A DNA stretch of 15,602 nucleotides from RGIG3009 sp964490085. Lineage in GTDB: Bacteria > Bacillota > Clostridia > Oscillospirales > Acutalibacteraceae. This document shows, one piece after another, positions 6,591 to 13,868 of this stretch; the stretch's first letter is position 1; each line of letters starts with the position of its first letter. The position numbers were made by a program, and so were the translations under genes. A model generated the notes under the pieces. The model had not been told where the DNA came from. It made no database searches and was given only the letters and a program-made list of their open reading frames with translations. The stretch is taken from contig CAZBAO010000030.1 in the NCBI GenBank assembly GCA_964490085.1, forward strand, positions 1 through 15,602, written 5' to 3'.

Positions 6591-7730
6591 ATCGAATTGG
6601 TCGTCCTTCCGGACAGAAACCGAATGGCGATACCGGATATAATCGGTCAGCAGCATTTGAACGACTGCCATGCACGGGGCTCCGAGGAAGATACCCCAAA
6701 ACCCGAAGAGCCCGCCAAACACCGTGATGCCGAGCAACACGTAGATCGGACGAATTCCCACATTATCACCAATGATTCGCGGCTGGATGATGTTCGCATC
6801 GATCTGTTGCATCACGATGATATAGATCGCGATAAACAGTGCTCCGTACAAATTACCGGACAACAGCATGATGAGCACGCTGAGCACACCGCCGATAAGA
6901 GCGCCGAAATACGGCACCATGTTCATAATTCCCAACAGCATACCGAATACCGGCGCATTGGGCATCCGCGCGAGTAGGAAACCAATAGTCGCAAGTACAC
7001 CGACGACTAACGCGTCCAACAACTGACTGTAAATATAGTTGTAGAAGATACGCGCCGTTTTATGACCGTACAACGACAGCGACTGCATGGTGCGCGGCTT
7101 GAAGACCAGCCCCAACACCGATTTGCTTGCCGACACCAACGATTCTCGGCCAAGCAGCATATATACCGATACAATGACCGCCATTACACCGTCCACGACC
7201 GAGGACGTCACGCGACTGATACTGCTCACGTAGCTGAGAATGCGTTCCACCGTCAGATACTGCTGTACGAACGCGTACAGCTCGTTGATCTTGCTTTGAA
7301 TATCAAAATTCTCAAGCAAGCCTCCGGGCTGTGTGTATTGCTGCAGAAACGACATCACGTTTGCATAATAGGTGGGAACGTTTGCCACGAAATCCCCCAG
7401 CGCAGCAATCAGCGCGGGAATGACGATATAAACCAAACCGACGACAGCGCCCAGCGCTAAAACATACACGATCAGCACCGACAACGGTCGGGCGGCCTTT
7501 TGGAAGAATTTTGCTTTTCGTTTTCGGAAAAACCCGTCAATACGGTTGACCGGCGCAAACAGAAGAAAGGCGATAATAAATCCGGCTACGAACGGTGTCA
7601 GAATGGAAAGCAACCGCAGGAAAACGTTCCAGATCCATCCTAAGCTGTCAAACGCCTTGTACACAACGATCAATGCAAGCCCCAATAAGAACAACGTGAC
7701 CCATTGGGCGATGTTTTTGTTGTTTTTCAA
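6585..7730 (-). CDS. AI-2E/PerM family polytopic membrane transporter
   Basis: An integral membrane protein of the AI-2E transporter (UPF0118, PerM/YtvI/YubA) family, members of which export small molecules or act as ion antiporters; the substrate is not predictable. The start is set at TTG 7730 (381 aa): GGGAGGTGA lies about 7 bases before it, whereas the upstream in-frame ATG at 7751 has no ribosome-binding site and coincides with the predicted TSS. Hydrophobic segments include two N-terminal helices (from W-V-T-L-F-L-L-G-L-A), one near V-L-I-V-Y-V-L-A-L-G-A-V-V-G-L-V, a soluble middle region, and a C-terminal group with the family-typical N-M-V-P-Y-F-G-A-L-I-G-G and N-I-I-Q-P-R-I-I-G-D-N-V-G-I-R-P. 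It follows dnaJ on the same strand by about 58 bases but has its own promoter. Confidence 0.9.
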   Translation of the reverse strand: MKNNKNIAQWVTLFLLGLALIVVYKAFDSLGWIWNVFLRLLSILTPFVAGFIIAFLLFAPVNRIDGFFRKRKAKFFQKAARPLSVLIVYVLALGAVVGLVYIVIPALIAALGDFVANVPTYYANVMSFLQQYTQPGGLLENFDIQSKINELYAFVQQYLTVERILSYVSSISRVTSSVVDGVMAVIVSVYMLLGRESLVSASKSVLGLVFKPRTMQSLSLYGHKTARIFYNYIYSQLLDALVVGVLATIGFLLARMPNAPVFGMLLGIMNMVPYFGALIGGVLSVLIMLLSGNLYGALFIAIYIIVMQQIDANIIQPRIIGDNVGIRPIYVLLGITVFGGLFGFWGIFLGAPCMAVVQMLLTDYIRYRHSVSVRKDDQFDK

Positions 7731-7756
7731 GCCGCCTTCACCTCCCCGCATTTTTC

Positions 7757-7785
7757 AGTATATCAACAAACGCCAAAAAACGCAA
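7757..7785 (-). promoter_or_regulatory. Promoter of the AI-2E family gene
   Basis: On the - strand, TTGCGT (7785-7780), a 17-bp spacer and TATACT (7762-7757). The predicted TSS is near 7750, which leaves a short leader and supports the TTG start at 7730. No clear terminator hairpin separates it from dnaJ, so heat-shock read-through is possible. Confidence 0.6.
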
Positions 7786-7788
7786 CGG

Positions 7789-8931
7789 TTAGTTAAAAAT
7801 ATCCTTCACCTTGTTAAAAAAGCTCTTGCGTTTTTGATAGTTCTTTTCACCGAGTGATTCTTCAAACGCCCCTAACAGCTCTTTTTGCTTTGCGGACAGG
7901 CTTTTCGGCACCTCTACCGTGATGCGCGCGATGAGGTCGCCCCTACCGCGTCCGTTGACATACGGAACGCCCTTACCGCGCAAGCGGATAAGCTCGCCCG
8001 GCTGTGTGCCCTCCTTAACGGTATACGGCACCTTGCCCTCCAATGTGGGGATCTCGATCTCGGCGCCGAGCGCCAGCTGTGAGAACGTAAGCGGCAGCTC
8101 ACACAAGAGGTCGTATTCCTCGCGTTCAAAGATCGGGTGCGGTCGAACCGACACCTGAACCTCCAGATTGCCGGCAGGTCCGCCGTTTGACCCGCTGTTG
8201 CCCTTGCCGCGTACGGTTAAGACCTGGCCGTCATCGATGCCGGCGGGAATGTTGACCCCCACCTTTGCACTCACGCGCACCTGACCGCCGCCGCGGCAAT
8301 CCGGGCAAGGCGTTTCAATGATCTTGCCCTTACCCTGACACCGTGAGCATACGGCCTGTGTCTGCATAACACCGAACGGGGTACGCTGCTGCCGTACCTC
8401 CTGACCGGTTCCGCGGCATACCGGACAGGTGGAGACGGGAGCCCCCTTTGCCGCGCCCGAACCGCCGCAGGTGCGGCATGTCTCGATCACGCGAACATCG
8501 ATCTGCTTTTTACAGCCGAACACCGCTTCTTCAAACGACAAAATAACCGATGCCGCGGCATCACTGCCCCGTCGGGGCGCATTCGGATTGGTCCGCCCAC
8601 CGCCTCCGCCGAAAAACGAGGAGAACAGATCGCCGAAATCGAAATCCACGGCGCCGCCCCAGCCACCGTAACCGCCTGCGTCGCCGGCTCCGAAGTTCGG
8701 GTCAACGCCCACATGGCCGAACTGGTCGTAGCGCGCCTTTTTGTCCGCATCCGACAGCACCTCGTAAGCCTCGTTGACCTCTTTAAAGGACGCCTCTGCC
8801 TGCTTGTCGCCCGGATGCAGATCGGGATGGTATTGTTTTGCCATCTTGCGATAGGCTTTTTTGATCTCGTCCTCAGACGCACCCTTTTGCACGCCGAGCA
8901 CTTCGTAGTAATCGCGTTTATCCCCTGCCAT
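7789..8931 (-). CDS. dnaJ: Chaperone protein DnaJ (Hsp40)
   Basis: A 380-aa class A J-protein that delivers clients to DnaK and stimulates its ATPase. The J domain spans 6-72 with H35-P36-D37 in place. It is followed by a Gly/Phe-rich linker (79-113) holding F-G-D-L-F-S-S-F-F-G-G-G-G-G, then four C-x-x-C-x-G-x-G zinc repeats (C152/C155, C169/C172, C195/C198, C209/C212), then the substrate-binding beta domains and the dimer tail. Length and domain order are normal. The start has GGAGTG about 8 bases upstream of ATG. It is the last gene of the CIRCE-controlled operon, separated from dnaK by 53 bases that contain a perfect palindrome. Confidence 0.98.
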   Translation of the reverse strand: MAGDKRDYYEVLGVQKGASEDEIKKAYRKMAKQYHPDLHPGDKQAEASFKEVNEAYEVLSDADKKARYDQFGHVGVDPNFGAGDAGGYGGWGGAVDFDFGDLFSSFFGGGGGRTNPNAPRRGSDAAASVILSFEEAVFGCKKQIDVRVIETCRTCGGSGAAKGAPVSTCPVCRGTGQEVRQQRTPFGVMQTQAVCSRCQGKGKIIETPCPDCRGGGQVRVSAKVGVNIPAGIDDGQVLTVRGKGNSGSNGGPAGNLEVQVSVRPHPIFEREEYDLLCELPLTFSQLALGAEIEIPTLEGKVPYTVKEGTQPGELIRLRGKGVPYVNGRGRGDLIARITVEVPKSLSAKQKELLGAFEESLGEKNYQKRKSFFNKVKDIFN

Positions 8932-8950
8932 ATGTTACACTCCGATAGAA

Positions 8951-8978
8951 ATCAGTCGGGCCGTACGGCCCGACTGAT
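8951..8978 (-). other. 28-nt perfect palindrome (RNA hairpin) between dnaK and dnaJ
   Basis: The arms 8951-8964 and 8965-8978 are exact reverse complements, so the transcript can form a GC-rich stem of at least 11-12 bp. On the - strand the stem is followed only by TTTC, a poor terminator tail. Likely roles are partial attenuation or a 3' RNA stability element that keeps dnaK mRNA above dnaJ mRNA. Confidence 0.7.
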
Positions 8979-8984
8979 CGTTGA

Positions 8985-10802
8985 TTAATGAACCTCGCCG
9001 TTATAGTAGCCCTCACCGGCATCCGGCGGCACCGTACCGTCGTCAGCGGGAGCGGCACCGTCAGCGGGAGCGGCGGCCTTATACACCTTTTCGGAAACCT
9101 CATAGAACTTCTTCATCAGGTCCTCCTGTGCCGCCTTGATCGCATCATCGCTCTCACCCTTAAGGGCTTCCTTCAACGCGTCGATCTTAGTCTGCAATTC
9201 GGTCTTGTCGGCTTCCTCTAATTTATCGCCGAGCTCCTCGATCGCTTTCTCGCACTGATACACCGCTTGATCGGCACCGTTGCGCAGTTCGACCGTCTCG
9301 CGCTTTTTCTTATCCTCCTCGGCATACTGCTCGGCTTCTTTTACAGCCTTTTCCACATCCTCCTTGGACATGTTGGTGTTGGAGGTGATGGTGATCGCCT
9401 GCTCTTTGCCGGTACCCAGGTCCTTGGCGCTGACGTTCACGATACCGTTCGCGTCAATATCAAAAGTAACCTCGATCTGCGGTACACCGCGGCGTGCGGG
9501 AGCAATGCCGTCCAGATGGAACATACCAAGCGTCTTGTTGTCGCGGGCAAATTCGCGCTCGCCCTGCAGCACGTGCACCTCAACCGACGGCTGGTTATCC
9601 TGTGCCGTGGAGAAGATCTGGGATTTTTTAGTGGGGATGGTGGTGTTACGCTCGATCACGCGGGTCATGACACCGCCCATGGTTTCCACGCCAAGCGACA
9701 GCGGAGTAACGTCAAGCAGCAGCAGACCCTTGACCTCGCCGCCGAGGACGCCCGCCTGCAGTGCCGCGCCCATCGCGACACACTCGTCGGGGTTAATACC
9801 CTTGAAGGGCTCCTTGCCCATAAATTTCTGCACCGCTTCCTGCACGGCGGGGATACGGGTGGAACCGCCCACAAGCAGTACCTTGTCGATCTCCGATGCC
9901 GACAGACCGCTGTCGGACAGTGCCTGCCTGACCGGCTGCATGGTGGCATCCACCAGATCCGCGGTCAAACGGTTGAAATCCGCACGGCTGAGCGTCATGT
10001 CCAGATGCTTCGGGCCGGTAGCGTCTGCCGTGATAAAGGGCAGATTGATGTTACTGGTCATGCCGCCGGACAGCTCGATCTTGGTCTTTTCCGCCGCCTC
10101 ACGCAAACGCTGTACCGCCATCTTGTCGGCAGACAGATCCACGCCGGTCTCCTTGCGGAAGCCGTCGATCAGCCAGTTCACGATCTTCTGATCGAAGTCG
10201 TCGCCGCCGAGGCGGTTGTTACCGGCGGTGGCAAGGACTTCCTGCACACCGTCGCCCATCTCGATGATGGATACGTCAAAGGTGCCGCCGCCAAGGTCGT
10301 ATACCATGATCTTCTGATCATTTTCCTTGTCAATACCGTACGCGAGCGCCGCCGCCGTCGGCTCGTTGATGATACGCTTGACCTCAAGGCCCGCGATCTT
10401 ACCGGCGTCCTTAGTCGCCTGACGCTGTGCGTCGGTAAAGTACGCGGGAACCGTGATGACTGCCTCCGTCACCTTGTCGCCGAGATACGCTTCCGCATCC
10501 TGCTTCAACTTGGTCAGGATCATAGCGGAGATCTCCTGAGGGGTGTAGTCCTTGTCGTCGATCGAAACCTTTTTCGCAGCACCCATATCGCGCTTGATAG
10601 ACGAAATGGTGCGATCCGGATTGGAGACCGCCTGCTGTTTCGCAACGCGACCGACGATGCGCTCGCCGTCCTTTTTAAATGCGACGACCGACGGGGTCGT
10701 GCGCGCACCTTCGGCGTTGGGGATGACGACGGCTTCGCCGCCCTCGATCACCGAAACACACGAGTTAGTAGTACCTAAGTCAATACCAATGATTTTTGCC
10801 AT
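8985..10802 (-). CDS. dnaK: Chaperone protein DnaK (Hsp70)
   Basis: A 605-aa ATP-dependent chaperone. The nucleotide-binding domain shows G-I-D-L-G-T-T-N-S (6-14), V-Y-D-L-G-G-G-T-F-D-V-S (167-178) and V-G-G-S-T-R-I-P. The interdomain linker L-L-L-L-D-V-T-P-L-S-L-G and the beta-sandwich substrate domain follow, then a charged helical lid. The N-domain lacks the roughly 23-residue insert of Gram-negative DnaK, as expected for a Firmicute. The tail after the lid is unusual: Ala/Pro/Asp-rich, ending G-E-G-Y-Y-N-G-E-V-H rather than the typical E-E-V-D/K-like acidic end. AGGAGG lies about 9 bases before the ATG. The 40-base gap to grpE includes an alternating TA tract (near 10818-10830) just ahead of the ribosome-binding site. 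Confidence 0.98.
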   Translation of the reverse strand: MAKIIGIDLGTTNSCVSVIEGGEAVVIPNAEGARTTPSVVAFKKDGERIVGRVAKQQAVSNPDRTISSIKRDMGAAKKVSIDDKDYTPQEISAMILTKLKQDAEAYLGDKVTEAVITVPAYFTDAQRQATKDAGKIAGLEVKRIINEPTAAALAYGIDKENDQKIMVYDLGGGTFDVSIIEMGDGVQEVLATAGNNRLGGDDFDQKIVNWLIDGFRKETGVDLSADKMAVQRLREAAEKTKIELSGGMTSNINLPFITADATGPKHLDMTLSRADFNRLTADLVDATMQPVRQALSDSGLSASEIDKVLLVGGSTRIPAVQEAVQKFMGKEPFKGINPDECVAMGAALQAGVLGGEVKGLLLLDVTPLSLGVETMGGVMTRVIERNTTIPTKKSQIFSTAQDNQPSVEVHVLQGEREFARDNKTLGMFHLDGIAPARRGVPQIEVTFDIDANGIVNVSAKDLGTGKEQAITITSNTNMSKEDVEKAVKEAEQYAEEDKKKRETVELRNGADQAVYQCEKAIEELGDKLEEADKTELQTKIDALKEALKGESDDAIKAAQEDLMKKFYEVSEKVYKAAAPADGAAPADDGTVPPDAGEGYYNGEVH

Positions 10803-10842
10803 GGGATTTGCCTCCTATATATATACTATATTGAATACAAGA

Positions 10843-11367
10843 TCAGTTTGCTACCTTGACCATCGCGGGACGCAACACACGCGCGCCGAGCGCATAGCCT
10901 TTTTGGTAGACCTCTGTTACGGTTTCCGGCTCAACCCCGTCCGCGTCCTCACGCATGACGGCGTTGTGCCGTTCCGGATCAAACACCTGGTTGAGGGCGG
11001 GAATCTCCTCAAGACCCAGCGTTCCCAACGTTTCACCGAACTGGCGAACCACCATTTCCACGCCTTTTTTATACTCGCCGCTCTCGGGTGCGTCGATAGC
11101 ACGTTCCAGATTATCAATCACCGGAAGCAGTGCCTTGAGCACCTCCGCCTTCACAAACGAACCGAGCTGTTCTTTCTCTTGATCCGTGCGGCGCTTGTAA
11201 TTCGCATACTCCGCGAGCACGCGCTGATACTGATCCTGTACTTGGGTGAGCTGCTCCTGCAGCTGTACAAGTTCAGTGTTGACAGACTCCTCTGTCTTAT
11301 TCTCCGTTTCCGGCCCGACCTCTTCGATTTCCTCTTCTATTATGAGATCCTTCTTTTCCTCTTCCAC
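10843..11367 (-). CDS. grpE: Nucleotide exchange factor GrpE
   Basis: A 174-aa cofactor that releases ADP from DnaK. The start is GTG 11367, with AGGAGG (11380-11375) 7 bases upstream. An acidic, disordered N-terminus (about 1-30) precedes a long coiled coil rich in Q, E and L (31-75, containing A-E-Y-A-N-Y-K-R-R-T). The helical bundle and C-terminal beta wing follow, with the family segments L-L-P-V-I-D-N-L-E-R-A, F-D-P-E-R-H-N-A-V-M-R-E and V-L-R-P-A-M-V-K-V-A. The gap to hrcA upstream is 21 bases and to dnaK downstream 40 bases, so all are co-transcribed from the CIRCE promoter. Confidence 0.97.
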   Translation of the reverse strand: MEEEKKDLIIEEEIEEVGPETENKTEESVNTELVQLQEQLTQVQDQYQRVLAEYANYKRRTDQEKEQLGSFVKAEVLKALLPVIDNLERAIDAPESGEYKKGVEMVVRQFGETLGTLGLEEIPALNQVFDPERHNAVMREDADGVEPETVTEVYQKGYALGARVLRPAMVKVAN

Positions 11368-11388
11368 GGAACATCCTCCTAACTGTGG

Positions 11389-12417
11389 TTAGTCTTCAAA
11401 TAACTGTGTCAATAATCGGCCAACCGACTGTGCCACGTATTGCAGGCGGGGGATCGCCTGCGCGTAATCCATGCGTACCGGCCCGATAAGCCCAAGTGCA
11501 CCATTATCTCGATCACCGAGCGCATACCGCGTCATGATGATACACGATCCGTTAAGCTCCGGACGCGGGCTCTCACTTCCCAGCACCACCCGCAGTCCGT
11601 CCGGATGTGCGGTGAGCATACCGCTCAGCCACTCTCGGTGCGACAGCAGCGCGAGCAGTGATCGCGCTTGATCCAGCGGGTAATCCGGATGCTGTAACAG
11701 GTTCAGCTGACCGGACAGCTGAACGTCCGCCTGTGCCGACTCGCGAACCAGCTCGATAAACGCCGTGAGCAACGGCGCATAGGATAAGCCGTACCCGCCA
11801 AGCTGCGCCAACAACCGTTGCGCTTGCGCTACACCGATCTCGGAGAGCACCTTGCCGGCGAACTCGCGGTTCAAGCGCTCCGTGATCTGTGCCAAAACGT
11901 CAGCCTCACATTCGGCATCCAAGCGGCACACCCTGCTGTGCAGGTTACCGCCATCGGTCATCAGCAACACCGCCGCCGACCTTGAGCCGACACGCATAAG
12001 CTCGATCTGCCGCACCGCCGACCCCTTTTGATCCGGCGTCGCGGCGATCGCCGCCACACCGGTCTCCTGTGCCAACAGCTCAGACGCGACCGCGATCAGC
12101 TTTTCGGGATCGCCGGACGCAGTTTCCAGCACCTCGTCCATCTCCCGCTTGCTTTCCTCGGAGAGAGGCCGACAGGCAAGTAGCCGGTCAATATAGAATC
12201 GGAACGCCTTTGCCGTGGGAATACGGCCGGCAGAGGTGTGCGGCTGTGCCAGAAAACCGGCCGCCGCCAGATCCGCCATATCGTTACGGATGGTGGCAGA
12301 GGACACCGCCTGCTCCAACGCATACACCAGCGCCTTGGAGCCGATCGGCTCGCCGGTGCGGATATACGCATCCACGATCGCGGATACGATCTGTTGCTTC
12401 CGCACGCCCAGTTCCAC
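11389..12417 (-). CDS. hrcA: Heat-inducible transcription repressor HrcA
   Basis: The repressor that binds the CIRCE operator and represses the dnaK (and usually groE) operons; its activity is normally maintained by GroEL. The start is placed at GTG 12417 (342 aa, the usual family length): the GTG at 12426 is contiguous with the ribosome-binding site, whereas AAGGAGGTG gives normal spacing to 12417, and the product then begins M-E-L-G-V-R-K-Q-Q-I-V like other HrcA proteins. The N-terminal winged helix carries G-E-P-I-G-S-K-A-L and S-S-A-T-I-R-N-D-M-A-D-L. The hallmark H-T-S-A-G-R-I-P-T motif follows, then the GAF-like dimer domain. As first gene of its own operon, with a CIRCE in the leader, it is autoregulated. 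Confidence 0.97.
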   Translation of the reverse strand: MELGVRKQQIVSAIVDAYIRTGEPIGSKALVYALEQAVSSATIRNDMADLAAAGFLAQPHTSAGRIPTAKAFRFYIDRLLACRPLSEESKREMDEVLETASGDPEKLIAVASELLAQETGVAAIAATPDQKGSAVRQIELMRVGSRSAAVLLMTDGGNLHSRVCRLDAECEADVLAQITERLNREFAGKVLSEIGVAQAQRLLAQLGGYGLSYAPLLTAFIELVRESAQADVQLSGQLNLLQHPDYPLDQARSLLALLSHREWLSGMLTAHPDGLRVVLGSESPRPELNGSCIIMTRYALGDRDNGALGLIGPVRMDYAQAIPRLQYVAQSVGRLLTQLFED

Positions 12418-12441
12418 CTGCCACACCTCCTTTTTTGGTAA

Positions 12442-12468
12442 TTAGCACTCTTTTCGGTCGAGTGCTAA
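12442..12468 (-). promoter_or_regulatory. CIRCE operator (HrcA-binding site)
   Basis: TTAGCACTC (12442-12450), nine bases, GAGTGCTAA (12460-12468): both arms match the CIRCE consensus exactly. The element lies only a few bases downstream of the predicted hrcA transcription start and ends 24 bases before the GTG start, so HrcA would block initiation and the stem could also shape the mRNA 5' end. Confidence 0.97.
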
Positions 12469-12478
12469 CTCTTTCTAT

Positions 12479-12507
12479 ACTTTACCATTCCCTGCCACTT
12501 CTGTCAA
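12479..12507 (-). promoter_or_regulatory. Sigma-A promoter of the hrcA-grpE-dnaK-dnaJ operon
   Basis: On the - strand, a perfect -35 TTGACA (12507-12502), a 17-bp spacer and -10 TAAAGT (12484-12479). The predicted TSS is near 12472, immediately before the CIRCE arm. An alternative -10, TATAGA, lies 4 bases further down with a long spacer. Confidence 0.8.
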
Positions 12508-12542
12508 TATGTATTTTGTGAACCTTTTGTTAAAAACTATCC

Positions 12543-12572
12543 TTGACACAGCGGGGTCTCCCTGTATATAAT
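12543..12572 (+). promoter_or_regulatory. Strong sigma-A promoter of the 84-aa protein gene
   Basis: TTGACA (12543-12548), an 18-bp spacer and TATAAT (12567-12572), overlapping TATATA. The TSS is expected near 12579, giving a leader of about 36 bases. It is divergent from the hrcA promoter, with their -35 boxes 35 bases apart. Confidence 0.8.
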
Positions 12573-12614
12573 AACGGCAAAGACAAAGACAGCTATTCTA
12601 AGGAGGAATATGCC

Positions 12615-12869
12615 ATGGCAGACCAGATCATTCACAACTTCGATTTCAACAAACTCATCGAATTCGCATCCACCGCTAAAGGTGAGGTGTATTTGAACAC
12701 GCCCGACGGCGACGTGCTAAACATGAAAAGCCGCTTAACACAGCTGTTGGCGCTTTCCAACGCCATTGACTGGGGCCGCATCGGCGAGGCAACCGTCACC
12801 TGCTCCGATCCGGAGGACGAGTCGCACCTGTTCCGCCTGAACCTGTACGGCACCGCGGAAGAAAAGTAA
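12615..12869 (+). CDS. Small uncharacterised protein (84 aa)
   Basis: A short, acidic, soluble protein without a signal peptide or Cys cluster. The start at ATG 12615 is fixed by AAGGAGGA about 7 bases upstream; the frame is open further up to 12543, but that DNA is the promoter. The visible pattern is a hydrophobic N-terminal helix (F-N-K-L-I-E-F-A), a strand G-E-V-Y-L-N-T-P-D-G-D-V-L-N-M-K-S, a helix L-T-Q-L-L-A-L-S-N and a C-terminal strand ending F-R-L-N-L-Y-G. From memory this G-x-V-x-L-x-T-x-x-G-D-x-L-N-x-K-S-x-L-x-Q pattern occurs in small clostridial proteins that databases sometimes (probably wrongly) label polyA polymerase; I cannot confirm this. The gene is monocistronic, with a near-consensus promoter and a strong terminator, so high expression is expected. 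Confidence 0.8.
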   Translation: MADQIIHNFDFNKLIEFASTAKGEVYLNTPDGDVLNMKSRLTQLLALSNAIDWGRIGEATVTCSDPEDESHLFRLNLYGTAEEK

Positions 12870-12878
12870 ACAAGGCAG

Positions 12879-12914
12879 AAAAAAGGACTGTGAAGCTTCA
12901 CAGTCCTTTTTTAT
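12879..12914. terminator. Bidirectional intrinsic terminator
   Basis: A perfect 34-nt palindrome (12879-12912) has A6 and T6 at its outer ends, giving a GC-containing stem flanked by A and T tracts. It starts 9 bases after the small gene's stop and also lies downstream of the converging deacetylase-fold gene. Confidence 0.92.
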
Positions 12915-12937
12915 TGTGAATACAACAGGTTCCGGGC

Positions 12938-12970
12938 ACCCGCCCGCAATTTTCAATTGCGTTGGCAGGT
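12938..12970. repeat. Imperfect inverted repeat, possible intergenic hairpin element
   Basis: The inner arms CGCAATT (12945-12951) and AATTGCG (12955-12961) pair perfectly around TTC. The outer arms ACCCGCC (12938-12944) and GGCAGGT (12964-12970) pair at 6 of 7 positions after a 2-base bulge. There is no U tract on either strand, so it is not a typical terminator. It could be an RNA-stability element or one copy of a dispersed repeat; no second copy is seen in this window. Confidence 0.4.
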
Positions 12971-12985
12971 GGGGTTCTTATTTGG

Positions 12986-13801
12986 TCATTTCAAGTACAC
13001 TTCTTCGCCCGGCCCAAGCACAACGACCTCGCGCCTGTTCATGAAATCGCCGTTATTGTGGAGCAACCACAGAGTCGTGGTGGTCGGGTTATAGATATAG
13101 GTGCCATCCGCCGACATAATGAGGTTGTCAAAAGCGGTCATGTAGTCACAGATCTCGATATTCGTGGCACACCAGATCTCGTCGTTGTTCCCCATCTTTT
13201 GGAACACTTCTTCCAGCTTATCCCACAGATTATCGCGATCGGTGAAATGTGAATGACCCCAGACATAAAACAGATTCGTCTGCGTGAAGATCGGCTTCAT
13301 GGTCGCAAAATGATTGGCGAGATCGAGCAATTTCGGATCTCTGTCCTCGCAGGTCGGGTCAAAGAAATACCAATCCTTCGGCATCACGAACCGCGGGTTG
13401 TTGTTGATAGTTCTCGCGTATTTGATGCCGCAATTTTTGAGGATCTGCTTCGTGTCCTCGTTATACGAGCCGTGCCCATACGCAAAGCCGCGCACCGTAC
13501 CGCCGAACACCTTTTCCAGCGTTTCGCGGTTTTTGAGAACGTCGTACGTCGCTTGCGCCGGCGCAAGTCGACCCAAGTATCCGTGCGTGTACCCGTGCGT
13601 CGCGACCTCATGGCCTTTGTAACGCTCGACGGGATTCTCGATCTGATCGAACAGCACGTCACCGCTGACCAAATTGAAGGTGCCCTTGATACCGTATTGG
13701 TTCATAAGCGAGATCAGCTTTTCGTCCTGCGGCCAACCGTCGTCGTAGCTCATCGTAAACGCTTTTCGCTTTCCGCCCGGAAAAATAGGATAGATTGCCA
13801 C
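12986..13801 (-). CDS. Polysaccharide deacetylase (NodB-fold, CE4-like) family protein, no export signal
   Basis: A 271-aa NodB-fold protein, predicted metal-dependent deacetylase of an N-acetylated sugar or related amide. Motif 1 is S-Y-D-D-G (D20, D21). Motif 2 is T-H-G-Y-T-H (metal ligands H69 and H73). Motif 3, usually R-x-P-Y/F-G, reads R-G-F-A-Y-G (104-109), without the Pro. A further H-rich segment, Y-V-W-G-H-S-H (179-185), is in the position where family members carry a catalytic His. The C-terminal 50 residues look like beta strands. The start is GTG 13801, with GAGGAG 11 bases upstream (an upstream in-frame stop leaves no alternative). There is no signal peptide or membrane helix, so it should act in the cytoplasm, unlike peptidoglycan deacetylases; the substrate is unknown. 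It is transcribed from a perfect consensus promoter and probably monocistronic. Confidence 0.85.
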   Translation of the reverse strand: MAIYPIFPGGKRKAFTMSYDDGWPQDEKLISLMNQYGIKGTFNLVSGDVLFDQIENPVERYKGHEVATHGYTHGYLGRLAPAQATYDVLKNRETLEKVFGGTVRGFAYGHGSYNEDTKQILKNCGIKYARTINNNPRFVMPKDWYFFDPTCEDRDPKLLDLANHFATMKPIFTQTNLFYVWGHSHFTDRDNLWDKLEEVFQKMGNNDEIWCATNIEICDYMTAFDNLIMSADGTYIYNPTTTTLWLLHNNGDFMNRREVVVLGPGEEVYLK

Positions 13802-13827
13802 GGATCATCACGCTCCTCTACACCCGC

Positions 13828-13856
13828 ATTATAGCAAGGTGATATGCCGTTGTCAA
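13828..13856 (-). promoter_or_regulatory. Consensus sigma-A promoter of the deacetylase-fold gene
   Basis: On the - strand, TTGACA (13856-13851), exactly 17 bp, TATAAT (13833-13828): both boxes match consensus in every position. The TSS is expected near 13821, with a 20-base leader. It starts only 12 bases past the stop of folT. Confidence 0.9.
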
Positions 13857-13868
13857 TGAGATTTCCCT

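Noticed and set aside
9267..10778. A 503-codon open frame on the + strand, antisense to dnaK
   Set aside because: It lies wholly inside dnaK, has no ribosome-binding site, and its translation is low-complexity (rich in R, L, H, V and D). Such shadows are common opposite GC-rich, highly expressed genes.
10810..10835. The TA-rich tract before dnaK as an internal promoter
   Set aside because: There are -10-like hexamers but no acceptable -35 at the right distance; it is more likely an unstructured leader that keeps the ribosome-binding site open.
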